From assembly GCA_035645115.1 (NCBI GenBank), contig DASQNF010000180.1, positions 1 through 8,382 on the forward strand: a stretch of 8,382 nt of DNA, given 5' to 3'. This DNA comes from JACVRW01 sp035645115. Lineage in GTDB: Bacteria > Actinomycetota > Thermoleophilia > Solirubrobacterales > Thermoleophilaceae. Below, piece after piece: positions 1 through 5,387 of this stretch. The notes under the pieces were generated by a model. That model ran no database searches. It was not told where the DNA came from and saw only the letters and a list, made by a program, of their open reading frames with translations. Numbering within the stretch: the stretch's first letter is position 1; each line of letters starts with the position of its first letter. The position numbers and the translations under genes are program-made.

Positions 1-1148
1 CGGGCCGCGAGCGGGTCTGGGACTTCTCGCCGCTCCAGGGCGAGACGATCGAGGAGGACCTGCGCCGGCGCGACTTCAGCGTGAACGCGATGGCGCGCCC
101 GCGCGAGGGCGGGGAGCTGATCGACCCGCTGGGAGGGCGCGCCGACGTGGAGTCCCGCACGCTGCGGGTGCTCGGCCCCGAGGCCTACGCGAGCGACCCG
201 CTGCGAGCCCTGCGCCTGGCGCGCTTCGTCGCCGAGCTCGGCTTCCGCGCCGACGCGCAGACGGAGCGGCTCACGCGCGCGGCGGCGCCGCGCGTCACCG
301 ACGCGTCCGCCGAACGGGTGTTCGCCGAGCTGCGGCGGCTGGTGATCGCGGAAGGCGTGCTCCACGGCCTCGCGCTCGCGGACAGGCTCGGCCTGCTCGA
401 GGCGGTGCTGCCCGAGCTCGCCGCTCTGCACGGCGTGGAGCAGAGCCACTACCACCACCTCGACGTCTACGGTCACACGATCGAGGTGCTCGAGCAGCTG
501 ATCGGGCTCGACTCGGAGGCGCCGGGGAGACTCCGCGACGTGCTGGACGAGCCGCTCGCCGACGAGCTCACGCGTGGCCAGGCGCTGCGTATCGGCGCGT
601 TGCTGCACGACGTGGGCAAGCCCCCCACCCACGCGCGCCGCCCCGATGGCCGCGTGACCTTCATCGGCCACGACCGCCTCGGCGAGGAGATGATCCGCGG
701 GATCTGCCGGCGCCTGCGCACCAGCGAGCGGCTGGGCGCCTTCTTGGGAGCGCTCGCGCGCCACCACCTGGTGCTCGGCTTCCTGGTCCACGAGCGCCCG
801 CTCGACCGCCGGGCGGTGTACCGCTACCTGACGCGCACGGCTCCGGTGGAGGTGGAGGTGACCATGCTCTCGTGCGCCGACCGGCTCGCCACCCGAGGCC
901 GCAAGGCGGACGCCGCGATCCCGGTGCACCTCGAGCTCGCCGGGCTGCTGATGGAGGCCGCGCTCGATTGGCGCGCGCACGGGCCTCCGGCCCCGCTCGT
1001 GAGGGGCGACGAGCTGGCCGGCGAGCTCGGGATCGAGCCGGGGCCCGAGCTCGGCCGGCTGCTCGGCGAGCTCGAGGAGGCCCGCTACGCGGGAGAGGTG
1101 ACCACGCGCGGGGAAGCGGTGGCGCTGGCGCGTAGGCTGAGCGGATGA
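1..1148 (+). CDS. cca: CCA tRNA nucleotidyltransferase with HD domain (5' end cut off by the window)
   Basis: The reading frame is open from base 3 with no start, so the gene begins before the window; about 381 residues are visible and the catalytic GGS/DxD head is missing. Class II nucleotidyltransferase motifs are clear: RRRDFSVNAMA at bases 63-95 and DPLRALRLARF from base 195, then the neck helices with ERVFAELRRLV. An HD domain follows, with a His in VYGHT (about 474), the HD pair in LLHDVGK at 606-611, and a later Asp in SCADR. Family knowledge: these enzymes add or repair the 3' CCA end of tRNA using CTP and ATP in the cytoplasm, and the HD domain gives phosphohydrolase activity in some members. 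A poly(A) polymerase of the same family cannot be excluded without the head domain. The stop overlaps the next gene (ATGA), which implies an operon and translational coupling. Confidence 0.93.
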   Translation, partial: GRERVWDFSPLQGETIEEDLRRRDFSVNAMARPREGGELIDPLGGRADVESRTLRVLGPEAYASDPLRALRLARFVAELGFRADAQTERLTRAAAPRVTDASAERVFAELRRLVIAEGVLHGLALADRLGLLEAVLPELAALHGVEQSHYHHLDVYGHTIEVLEQLIGLDSEAPGRLRDVLDEPLADELTRGQALRIGALLHDVGKPPTHARRPDGRVTFIGHDRLGEEMIRGICRRLRTSERLGAFLGALARHHLVLGFLVHERPLDRRAVYRYLTRTAPVEVEVTMLSCADRLATRGRKADAAIPVHLELAGLLMEAALDWRAHGPPAPLVRGDELAGELGIEPGPELGRLLGELEEARYAGEVTTRGEAVALARRLSG

Positions 1149-1573
1149 CCGACTGCATCTTCTGCAAGATCGTGGCTGGCGAGCTGCCCGCGGAGATCGT
1201 CCAGAACGACGAGCACACGGTCGCGTTCATGGACCTGAACCCCTGGACGCGCGGCCACGCGCTGGTGGTTCCCCGCAACCACTCGAAGAACCTCTACGAG
1301 GTGCCCGACGAGGACCTGGCGCGCGCGTCGGAGGCCGCCAAGCGCCTGGCGCTCAGCATGCGCGAGCGGCTCGGGTGCGCGGGAGTGAACCTCCTCAACT
1401 GCTGCGAGCCCGCCGCGTGGCAGACGGTCTTCCACACCCACATCCACGTGATCCCGCGCTACGACGGCGATCCGCTCGAGCTCCCCGCCCATCCGCGCCA
1501 GGCCGAGAGCCACGAGCTCGCGGCGGTGGCCGCCGAGCTGCGCTCGAGCTCCTCAGCCGAGCTCCCCTGGTAG
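1145..1573 (+). CDS. HIT family protein (histidine triad nucleotide hydrolase/transferase)
   Basis: This 142-aa protein carries the histidine triad H97-T-H99-I-H101 followed by VIPR, the signature of HIT enzymes that cleave or transfer nucleoside monophosphates; by family analogy H99 is the nucleophile. C4 and C7 (CIFC), together with H46 and H97, look like the structural zinc site found in many bacterial HIT proteins. Length and the N-terminal start (MTDCIFCKI) match the family. The ATG sits in an ATGA overlap with the CCA-adding enzyme, so translation is probably coupled; I see only a weak purine run upstream. The substrate cannot be told from sequence; AMP-lysine, Ap4A-like or adenosine phosphoramidate hydrolysis are family options. 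The C-terminal 10 residues are Ser-rich and probably disordered. Confidence 0.93.
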   Translation: MTDCIFCKIVAGELPAEIVQNDEHTVAFMDLNPWTRGHALVVPRNHSKNLYEVPDEDLARASEAAKRLALSMRERLGCAGVNLLNCCEPAAWQTVFHTHIHVIPRYDGDPLELPAHPRQAESHELAAVAAELRSSSSAELPW

Positions 1574-1581
1574 CGTGCGCG

Positions 1582-1608
1582 CTGCAAGGGCCGGCAGCGC
1601 CGGCGCAG
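1582..1608 (+). terminator. GC hairpin after the HIT gene (possible terminator or csp leader structure)
   Basis: GCCGGC (1590-1595) and GCCGGC (1599-1604) pair around a 3-base loop, and an outer CTGC/GCAG pair (1582-1585 with 1605-1608) extends the stem past a 4-base bulge. It starts 8 bases after the HIT stop. There is no T tract, so it is either a GC-only terminator or part of the cold shock gene's 5' leader. The remaining 1609-1682 holds no convincing promoter: a TTGACC near 1648 has no matching -10 box. Confidence 0.4.
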
Positions 1609-1667
1609 GTGAACATGCAGGTGCCGTGGTTCGGATTCGCGAGCGCATTGACCGGCCGGGCACAAGC

Positions 1668-1676
1668 GGGAAGGGG
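1668..1676 (+). promoter_or_regulatory. Ribosome binding site that sets the csp GTG start
   Basis: GGGAAGGGG ends 6 bases before GTG 1683. It supports that start over in-frame starts further upstream, which would add about 36 residues not found in the family. Confidence 0.65.
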
Positions 1677-1682
1677 CAGTTC

Positions 1683-1886
1683 GTGCCTACCGGGACCGTC
1701 AAGTGGTTCAACGACGAGAAGGGCTACGGCTTCATCACTCCTGACGAGGGCGACCGCGACCTGTTCGTCCACTACACGGGCATCGGCGGGGAGGGCTTCA
1801 AGTCGCTCGCCGAGAACTCGAAGGTGGAGTACGAGGAGGAGACGGGCGACAAGGGACCGAAGGCGGTGAACGTCCGCGCGATCTGA
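1683..1886 (+). CDS. csp: Cold shock protein (CspA family)
   Basis: This is a 67-aa single cold shock domain, the normal family length, beginning MPTGTVKWFN. The RNA-binding motifs are present: RNP1 as K13-G-Y-G-F-I18 and an RNP2 variant L27-F-V-H-Y31, where VFVHF is usual. Such proteins bind single-stranded RNA or DNA and melt RNA structure, often during cold or growth transitions. The frame stays open upstream to about 1575, but only GTG 1683 has a ribosome binding site and gives the family N-terminus. It lies 15 bases before infA in the same direction, so the two are probably cotranscribed. The stop codon lies at the centre of a strong palindrome. Which csp paralog this is cannot be told. 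Confidence 0.95.
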   Translation: MPTGTVKWFNDEKGYGFITPDEGDRDLFVHYTGIGGEGFKSLAENSKVEYEEETGDKGPKAVNVRAI

Positions 1887-1893
1887 TCGCGCG
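1875..1893 (+). repeat. Palindrome over the csp stop codon, before infA
   Basis: CGCGCGATC and GATCGCGCG form perfect 9-base arms around a single T; the csp TGA stop (1884-1886) is at the centre. In RNA it would fold as an 8-bp stem with a 3-base loop. It ends 8 bases before the infA GTG, in the place where a ribosome binding site would be expected. It could act as a partial terminator, an RNA processing site or a translational gate, or as a DNA-binding site. Confidence 0.6.
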
Positions 1894-1901
1894 CTCCCGC
1901 C

Positions 1902-2120
1902 GTGCCCAAGGAAGAGAAGATCGAGATGGAGGGCGAGATCCTCGAGGCCCTCCCCAACACGATGTTCAAGGTGCAGCTCGACAACGGGCACGAGGTGCTG
2001 GGCCACATCTCGGGCAAGATGCGCCGGCACTACATCCGCATCCTGCCGGGCGATCGGGTCAAGATCGAGCTCTCCCCGTACGACCTCGACCGAGGCCGGA
2101 TCACCTACCGGTACAAGTAG
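1902..2120 (+). CDS. infA: Translation initiation factor IF-1
   Basis: This is a 72-aa S1/OB-fold protein of exact family length with the hallmark stretch HISGKMRRHYIRILPGD and the C-terminal RGRITYRYK. IF-1 binds the A site of the 30S subunit with IF-2 and IF-3 during initiation. The start is GTG, giving MPKEEKIEMEGEI, which aligns with the usual family N-terminus; no ribosome binding site is visible in the 15-base gap after csp, so expression may depend on coupling to csp or on the hairpin between them. infA normally sits in the ribosomal protein cluster near rpmJ and rpsM; here its neighbours are csp and HIT genes, so it may be a second copy or a relocated gene. Confidence 0.96.
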   Translation: MPKEEKIEMEGEILEALPNTMFKVQLDNGHEVLGHISGKMRRHYIRILPGDRVKIELSPYDLDRGRITYRYK

Positions 2121-2143
2121 GGGTCCGAAACTCAACGGCGAAG

Positions 2144-2158
2144 GGGGTGTTGTACCCC
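2144..2158 (+). other. Short hairpin overlapping a G-rich ribosome binding site
   Basis: GGGGT (2144-2148) can pair with ACCCC (2154-2158) around a 5-base loop. The left arm is part of AAGGGGG (2141-2147), the only Shine-Dalgarno-like run before ATG 2163, and that run is 15 bases away, longer than usual. The pairing could hide the site or bring it closer to the start. The stem is only 5 bp. Confidence 0.3.
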
Positions 2159-2162
2159 GGTC

Positions 2163-2849
2163 ATGAAGCGAATCCTCCTGTTCATCCCCGCGCTCGCGGC
2201 GTCGCTCGCGCTCCCGGCCGGCGCCCCGGCGCGAATCGTGGAGCTCGGCGCCACCGCCGACCCCGTCACCCCCAGCTGCCCCGCGGACCCGTGCGAGGCC
2301 GCCGTGCGCGTGACCGGCTACCAGGGCCGCGCGGCCGGGGGCCCCAAGAACCCCTACTACATCCGTCGCGACGGCACGCTCGTGGCGTTCACGGTCACGC
2401 TCGCCAAGCCCACGGCCGAGCAGATCCAGTTCTTCAACGACAACTTCGGCTCGCCCGCGCAGGTGCGCCTCTCGGTGCTGCGCAGGGGCACCACCCGCAG
2501 GACCCGGCTCGAGCACCGGCTCGTGCGGCAGTCCGAGCTGGTAGAGCTCGACCGCTACTTCGGCTCGAGCCCCACCTTCGTGCTCGACAGGCCGATGCGG
2601 GTCAAGGAGGGCAACTGGATCGCCATCACCGTGCCCACCTGGGCGCCGATCTTCGCCAACAAGCTCACGAGCTCCGACTGGTGGCGCTCCTCGCGGGCAC
2701 GGAACAACTGCGAGCCGCCGCGCAGCCTGCGCCAGTGGTCGATGCAGGAGCTGCGCGACATCAACGTCTTCGGCTGCACCTACAGCGGCGCGCGCCTGCT
2801 CTACACGGTCACCTACATCCCGGACAACCGGGAGACGGTCGACCCGTAG
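2163..2849 (+). CDS. Secreted four-cysteine protein of unknown function
   Basis: This 228-aa protein starts MKRILLFIPALAASLALPAG, a standard Sec signal peptide, with a likely cleavage after A-P-A (21-23). The mature part has four cysteines (C39, C44, C183, C205), enough for two disulfides outside the cell, many basic residues around 105-123 (RRGTTRRTR), and several aromatic and beta-rich stretches (YYIRRDGTLVAFTVTL, NWIAITVPTWAPIF, LLYTVTYIP). There is no lipobox and no membrane segment after the signal. I recall similar proteins in Solirubrobacterales-type genomes but know no function. It lies 42 bases after infA and may be read from the same transcript or its own promoter. Its stop is one base from the stop of the convergent membrane protein gene. 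Confidence 0.8.
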   Translation: MKRILLFIPALAASLALPAGAPARIVELGATADPVTPSCPADPCEAAVRVTGYQGRAAGGPKNPYYIRRDGTLVAFTVTLAKPTAEQIQFFNDNFGSPAQVRLSVLRRGTTRRTRLEHRLVRQSELVELDRYFGSSPTFVLDRPMRVKEGNWIAITVPTWAPIFANKLTSSDWWRSSRARNNCEPPRSLRQWSMQELRDINVFGCTYSGARLLYTVTYIPDNRETVDP

Positions 2850-2863
2850 CTCAGCGGAGCTGC
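2846..2863. terminator. Hairpin across two convergent stop codons
   Basis: GTAGCTC (2846-2852) pairs with GAGCTGC (2857-2863) around a 4-base loop, a 7-bp stem with one G-T wobble. It covers the stop of the secreted protein gene (2847-2849) and of the opposite membrane protein gene (2851-2853), so it could serve both strands. There is no T tract on either side. Confidence 0.4.
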
Positions 2864-3198
2864 CGGTGGGTCGGGACCGGCGAGCGCGGCCTGCGCACCC
2901 GCGCCGGCGCCGGCACCCGTGGCTCGGCCCCGCGCCGCCGCCCGGGCAGCGGTGGCTGCGAGTGGTCGCGTACCCGGCCGCGGCCGAGCTTCCAGGGACC
3001 GAGCGGCAGCCTGATCCCGTCCCCGCCCGGGCCGTCCTTGCCCGGACGCGGGCCCGGGCCCTCGCCGCCGCCGCCGTCGTCACCGCGCGAATCGTCGTCG
3101 TCGTCGCGCAGCCGGAAGAACCAGATCAACCAGACGATCAGCAGGCCCACGTCGAATACGCGGAACCCGACCATGAAGATCCACCCCTCGGTGGTCAT
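2851..3198 (-). CDS. Small single-span membrane protein with acidic and Pro/Gly/Arg-rich tail
   Basis: This 115-aa protein begins MTTEGWIFMVGFRVFDVGLL and has one strongly hydrophobic segment (about residues 7-29), followed by a five-Asp run (32-36), a Gly/Pro linker and a basic, Arg- and Pro-rich tail. The hydrophobic head and acidic patch are the convincing coding signal; the tail is low complexity, and the high GC makes its exact end less certain. The positive residues lie mainly after the segment, suggesting the tail is cytoplasmic. No known domain is recognised. The ATG is preceded by a TAGCAT box at 9 bases and no ribosome binding site, which suggests a leaderless transcript separate from the lipoprotein gene 52 bases upstream. 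I recall similar short proteins in related actinobacteria, without a function. Confidence 0.7.
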   Translation of the reverse strand: MTTEGWIFMVGFRVFDVGLLIVWLIWFFRLRDDDDDSRGDDGGGGEGPGPRPGKDGPGGDGIRLPLGPWKLGRGRVRDHSQPPLPGRRRGAEPRVPAPARVRRPRSPVPTHRQLR

Positions 3199-3207
3199 CG
3201 ACGCTCG

Positions 3208-3213
3208 ATGCTA
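3208..3213 (-). promoter_or_regulatory. Candidate -10 box for the small membrane protein gene
   Basis: On the minus strand TAGCAT (TAnnnT type) stands 9 bases before ATG 3198, so transcription would start at or next to the start codon. A weak -35 candidate, TTCTCC at 3236-3231, is 17 bases upstream. The box overlaps the right arm of the inverted repeat GCTAC-N6-GTAGC (3210-3225). Confidence 0.4.
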
Positions 3214-3250
3214 CCGCGATGTAGCGGGCGGGAGAAGGGCGCGTGGCCGC

Positions 3251-3601
3251 TCAGCCGCAGGCGCCGGGGTTCTCGTCGCAGAACTCCTCGAATCGATCGG
3301 CGGGACTGTCTTCGGGTGGCGGGGTGTCGTTCTCGGGGCTGTCGACGGGCGGCTCGGGAGCGGGCGCGGGGGCGCCGCCGTCGTCCGCGGGCGGCGCGGT
3401 GTCGGCCGGCGGCGCGGGCGCCGCTGTCTCGGTCTCGGGCGGGATCGCGGGGGCGGTCTCTCCGCGTGGGACGGTGAGCTCGGGGAGGGTCGGCGTGGTG
3501 GCCGCGGGCTCCTCGTCGCCGCCACATCCGGGAAGGCCGGTGGCCGCGACGGCGGCCGCGATCGCCAGCGCGGCGGCGGGCGCTGCGCGCGGCGGCTTCA
3601 G
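3251..3601 (-). CDS. Proline-rich lipoprotein with a probable CTG start
   Basis: The frame encodes a clear lipoprotein signal: KPPR, an Ala-rich hydrophobic stretch, and the lipobox L23-P-G-C26 followed by GGDEEP. The mature part is a Pro/Ala/Glu/Asp-rich, probably unstructured tether ending in RFEEFCDENPGACG, where C108 and C115 could form a disulfide. No ATG, GTG or TTG lies near the expected start. CTG 3601-3599 overlaps the upstream TGA as CTGA, the same geometry as an ATGA coupling, and gives 116 aa with a normal signal length. The alternative GTG at 3679 would add 26 Arg-rich residues and overlap the upstream gene by about 80 bases. The role is unknown; a surface-anchored spacer is an inference. 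Confidence 0.68.
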   Translation of the reverse strand: MKPPRAAPAAALAIAAAVAATGLPGCGGDEEPAATTPTLPELTVPRGETAPAIPPETETAAPAPPADTAPPADDGGAPAPAPEPPVDSPENDTPPPEDSPADRFEEFCDENPGACG

Positions 3602-3867
3602 CGCTCGACGGCCGGCAGCCGGCGTCCGCAGTGCGGGCAGTCGTTCAGGTCCTTCTGGACGAGCTGCTCGAGGGAGCACCCGCAGAGCCTCAGGTTCTCC
3701 ACCGCGTACGGGAGGTCGCTCGGGGAGGGCGCGAGCGGCAGCAGCGCTCCCACTACCTTCAGCTCCTCCCCGGACTGGTGGTCCACGTATGTCATGCCAG
3801 GCTCGACCTCGCGGATCACCTCGCGGTCCGAGCGGGCGCGAAGCCGGTACTTCTGGCGGGCGGGCAT
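3598..3867 (-). CDS. Small protein with C-terminal zinc-ribbon-like cysteines
   Basis: This 89-aa cytoplasmic-looking protein (MPARQKYRLRARSDREVIRE) has four cysteines near its end arranged as C62-x-C64 and C77-P-H-C80, a spacing that could bind zinc. The first half is basic, and the middle (GMTYVDHQSGEELKVVGALLPLAPSP) reads like a small beta domain. I do not recognise a named family. The ATG lies only 16 bases from the start of the divergent glycosyltransferase gene. A TATTGT box 9 bases before the ATG and the lack of a ribosome binding site suggest a leaderless transcript. The stop overlaps the lipoprotein start, so the two are likely translated together. Its structured codon use and Cys motif favour it over overlapping frames. 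Confidence 0.68.
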   Translation of the reverse strand: MPARQKYRLRARSDREVIREVEPGMTYVDHQSGEELKVVGALLPLAPSPSDLPYAVENLRLCGCSLEQLVQKDLNDCPHCGRRLPAVER

Positions 3868-3876
3868 GAGGCGCGA

Positions 3877-3882
3877 ACAATA
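3877..3882 (-). promoter_or_regulatory. Candidate -10 box for the zinc-ribbon-like gene
   Basis: TATTGT on the minus strand lies 9 bases before ATG 3867, the same spacing as the TAGCAT box of the membrane protein gene downstream. The patch 3876-3887 is locally AT-rich in a GC-rich region. I find no convincing -35 box at 16-18 bases; that DNA is inside the divergent gene. Confidence 0.35.
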
Positions 3883-3883
3883 G

Positions 3884-5374
3884 ATGAGGGTCCTGATCTT
3901 CCACGGCTACCTGCTGCGCGGGACCGGGAGCAACATCTACAACGCCAGCCTCGTGCGGGCGCTCGCCGCGATGGGCCACGAGGTCCACCTCCTCTGCCAG
4001 GACCGCGACTGGGAGCCCCCGCCTGGGGTGAGCGTCCACCGGCCGCGGATCGGGCGGCTGCTGCCGGTCTACGTGGCCGACACCTACGAGGGCTTCGACG
4101 CCAAGCCCTACCCCGAGCTCACCGAGGCCGAGCTCGAGCGCTACATCGCCGCGAACGTGGACGCCGTGCGCGCGGCGCCCACGCCGGACGTCGCGCTCGC
4201 AAACCACCTTGTGATGGGCCCGGCGATCCTCGCTCGCGGCCTTGCCGGGCGCGCTCCGTACGCGGTGAAGGTCCACGGCAGCGCGCTCGAGTACACGGTG
4301 AAGCCGAACCGCGAGCGCTTCCTGCCGTACGCGCTCGAGGGGCTTCGGGGCGCCGCCGGGGTGCTGGTGGGCTCGCGCCACACGGCCGAGTCGCTCTGGG
4401 AGCTGATGTCAGGGGAGCCGACGCTGCGCTCGCGCACGCGGCTCGGCCCCCCGGGGGTGGACGTGCACGCCTTCCGCCCGGGGGCGGGGGACCTCGAGGG
4501 CCTGGCGCGGAGGCTCGAGTCGGCCGCGGCCGCCTCCTGGGGCGGCGAGCCCGGCGCGGCGGCGGCCCTGCGGGAGCTCGACCCGGCCCGCCACCGGATC
4601 GTGAGCTACGTGGGCAAGCTGATCGTCTCGAAGGGGCTCGACCTGCTGTTCTGCGCCTGGCCGCTCGTGGTCGCGCGGGTGCCGGAGGCCCGGCTGGTGG
4701 TGATCGGCTTCGGCACCTACCGCGAGACGCTCGGCCGCCTCGCCGCCGCGATCGGGCGGCGTGACCTCCCCGAGCTGCGGGAGATCGCAGCGCGCGGCCG
4801 CGAGCTCGAGGGCGGTCCCGCCGGCGAGTTGCGCCACCTGCGGGGCTTTCTCGAGCGGGTGGAGGCAGGCGCCCCGCCGGCCGAGGAATGGCTCGGTGCG
4901 GCGCCGGCGGCGGCCGAGCGCATCCACTTCACGGGGCGTCTCGAGCACGAGGACCTGCCCTCGGTGCTGCCCGCCTGCGAGGCCCAGGTGATGCCGTCCA
5001 CGTTCCCGGAGGCGTTCGGCATGGTTGCCGCCGAGGCGGCCGCATGCGGCGCGCTGCCGCTCTCCGCGGGCCACTCGGGGATGGCCGAGGTCAGCGCCGC
5101 GCTCGCGCCTGCGCTGCCCGAGGAGCTGCGCCCGCTCCTGGCCTTCGAGGTGGGCCCGGGCGCGATCGAGGAGATCGCCTCGAAGCTGGTGGCGTGGCTG
5201 ACGCTCGAGCCCGGCAAGCGGGAGCGTGCGCGGGCCGCGCTGGCGGCCGAGGCGCAGCGCCGCTACTCGTGGGAGAGCGTGGCCGAGGGCGTGATCGCGG
5301 CGGCTCGCGGCGAGCTCGAGCGGCTGCCCGAAGCGGCGCCCGCTGGCCCCCCGTCCGGCCTGTCGAGCGGATAG
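3884..5374 (+). CDS. Glycosyltransferase family 4 (GT-B fold)
   Basis: This 496-aa protein has the two-domain GT-B layout. The N-terminal acceptor domain starts MRVLIFHGYLLRGTGSN, with the loop GTGSNIYNASLV. The hinge region has GVLVGSRHTAESL (159-171) and GPPGVDVHAFRP (188-199). The C-terminal donor domain has SYVGKLIVSKGLDLL (241-255), HFTGRLEHEDLP and the E-x7-E motif E376-AFGMVAA-E384. Family knowledge: retaining transfer from a nucleotide sugar to a sugar or lipid acceptor at the cytoplasmic face; the substrate cannot be read from sequence. It is somewhat longer than typical GT4 enzymes because of an extra helical stretch at about 285-345. No clear ribosome binding site exists (a GAGG at 3868-3871 is 12 bases off). 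It diverges from the zinc-ribbon-like gene with only 16 bases between, so its promoter must lie inside that gene. Confidence 0.93.
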   Translation: MRVLIFHGYLLRGTGSNIYNASLVRALAAMGHEVHLLCQDRDWEPPPGVSVHRPRIGRLLPVYVADTYEGFDAKPYPELTEAELERYIAANVDAVRAAPTPDVALANHLVMGPAILARGLAGRAPYAVKVHGSALEYTVKPNRERFLPYALEGLRGAAGVLVGSRHTAESLWELMSGEPTLRSRTRLGPPGVDVHAFRPGAGDLEGLARRLESAAAASWGGEPGAAAALRELDPARHRIVSYVGKLIVSKGLDLLFCAWPLVVARVPEARLVVIGFGTYRETLGRLAAAIGRRDLPELREIAARGRELEGGPAGELRHLRGFLERVEAGAPPAEEWLGAAPAAAERIHFTGRLEHEDLPSVLPACEAQVMPSTFPEAFGMVAAEAAACGALPLSAGHSGMAEVSAALAPALPEELRPLLAFEVGPGAIEEIASKLVAWLTLEPGKRERARAALAAEAQRRYSWESVAEGVIAAARGELERLPEAAPAGPPSGLSSG

Positions 5375-5377
5375 TCT
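5372..5377 (+). promoter_or_regulatory. Candidate -10 box for the cytochrome c gene
   Basis: TAGTCT (TAnnnT) overlaps the glycosyltransferase stop codon and is 10 bases before GTG 5388. There is no ribosome binding site in the 13-base gap, so a leaderless start is possible. No recognisable -35 box is seen upstream. Confidence 0.3.
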
Positions 5378-5387
5378 TCGGCGCCGC

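Noticed and set aside
1648..1653. TTGACC as a -35 box for csp
   Set aside because: At 16-18 bases downstream there is only the AAGGGG ribosome binding site and no -10-like hexamer.
1395..3083. Long minus-strand open frame of 562 codons across HIT, csp, infA and the secreted protein gene
   Set aside because: It is antisense to four well-supported genes and its product is Arg/Ala/Gly-rich low complexity, typical of the open non-coding frames of GC-rich DNA.
2147..3883. Plus-strand open frame of 578 codons
   Set aside because: It runs in another frame through the signal-peptide gene and antisense to three small minus-strand genes. Its product has no domain and biased composition.
3251..4381. 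Long version of the lipoprotein frame (376 codons) starting inside the glycosyltransferase
   Set aside because: The upstream two thirds is antisense to the GT4 gene and out of frame with the 89-aa gene. A clean lipoprotein signal begins only at 3601.
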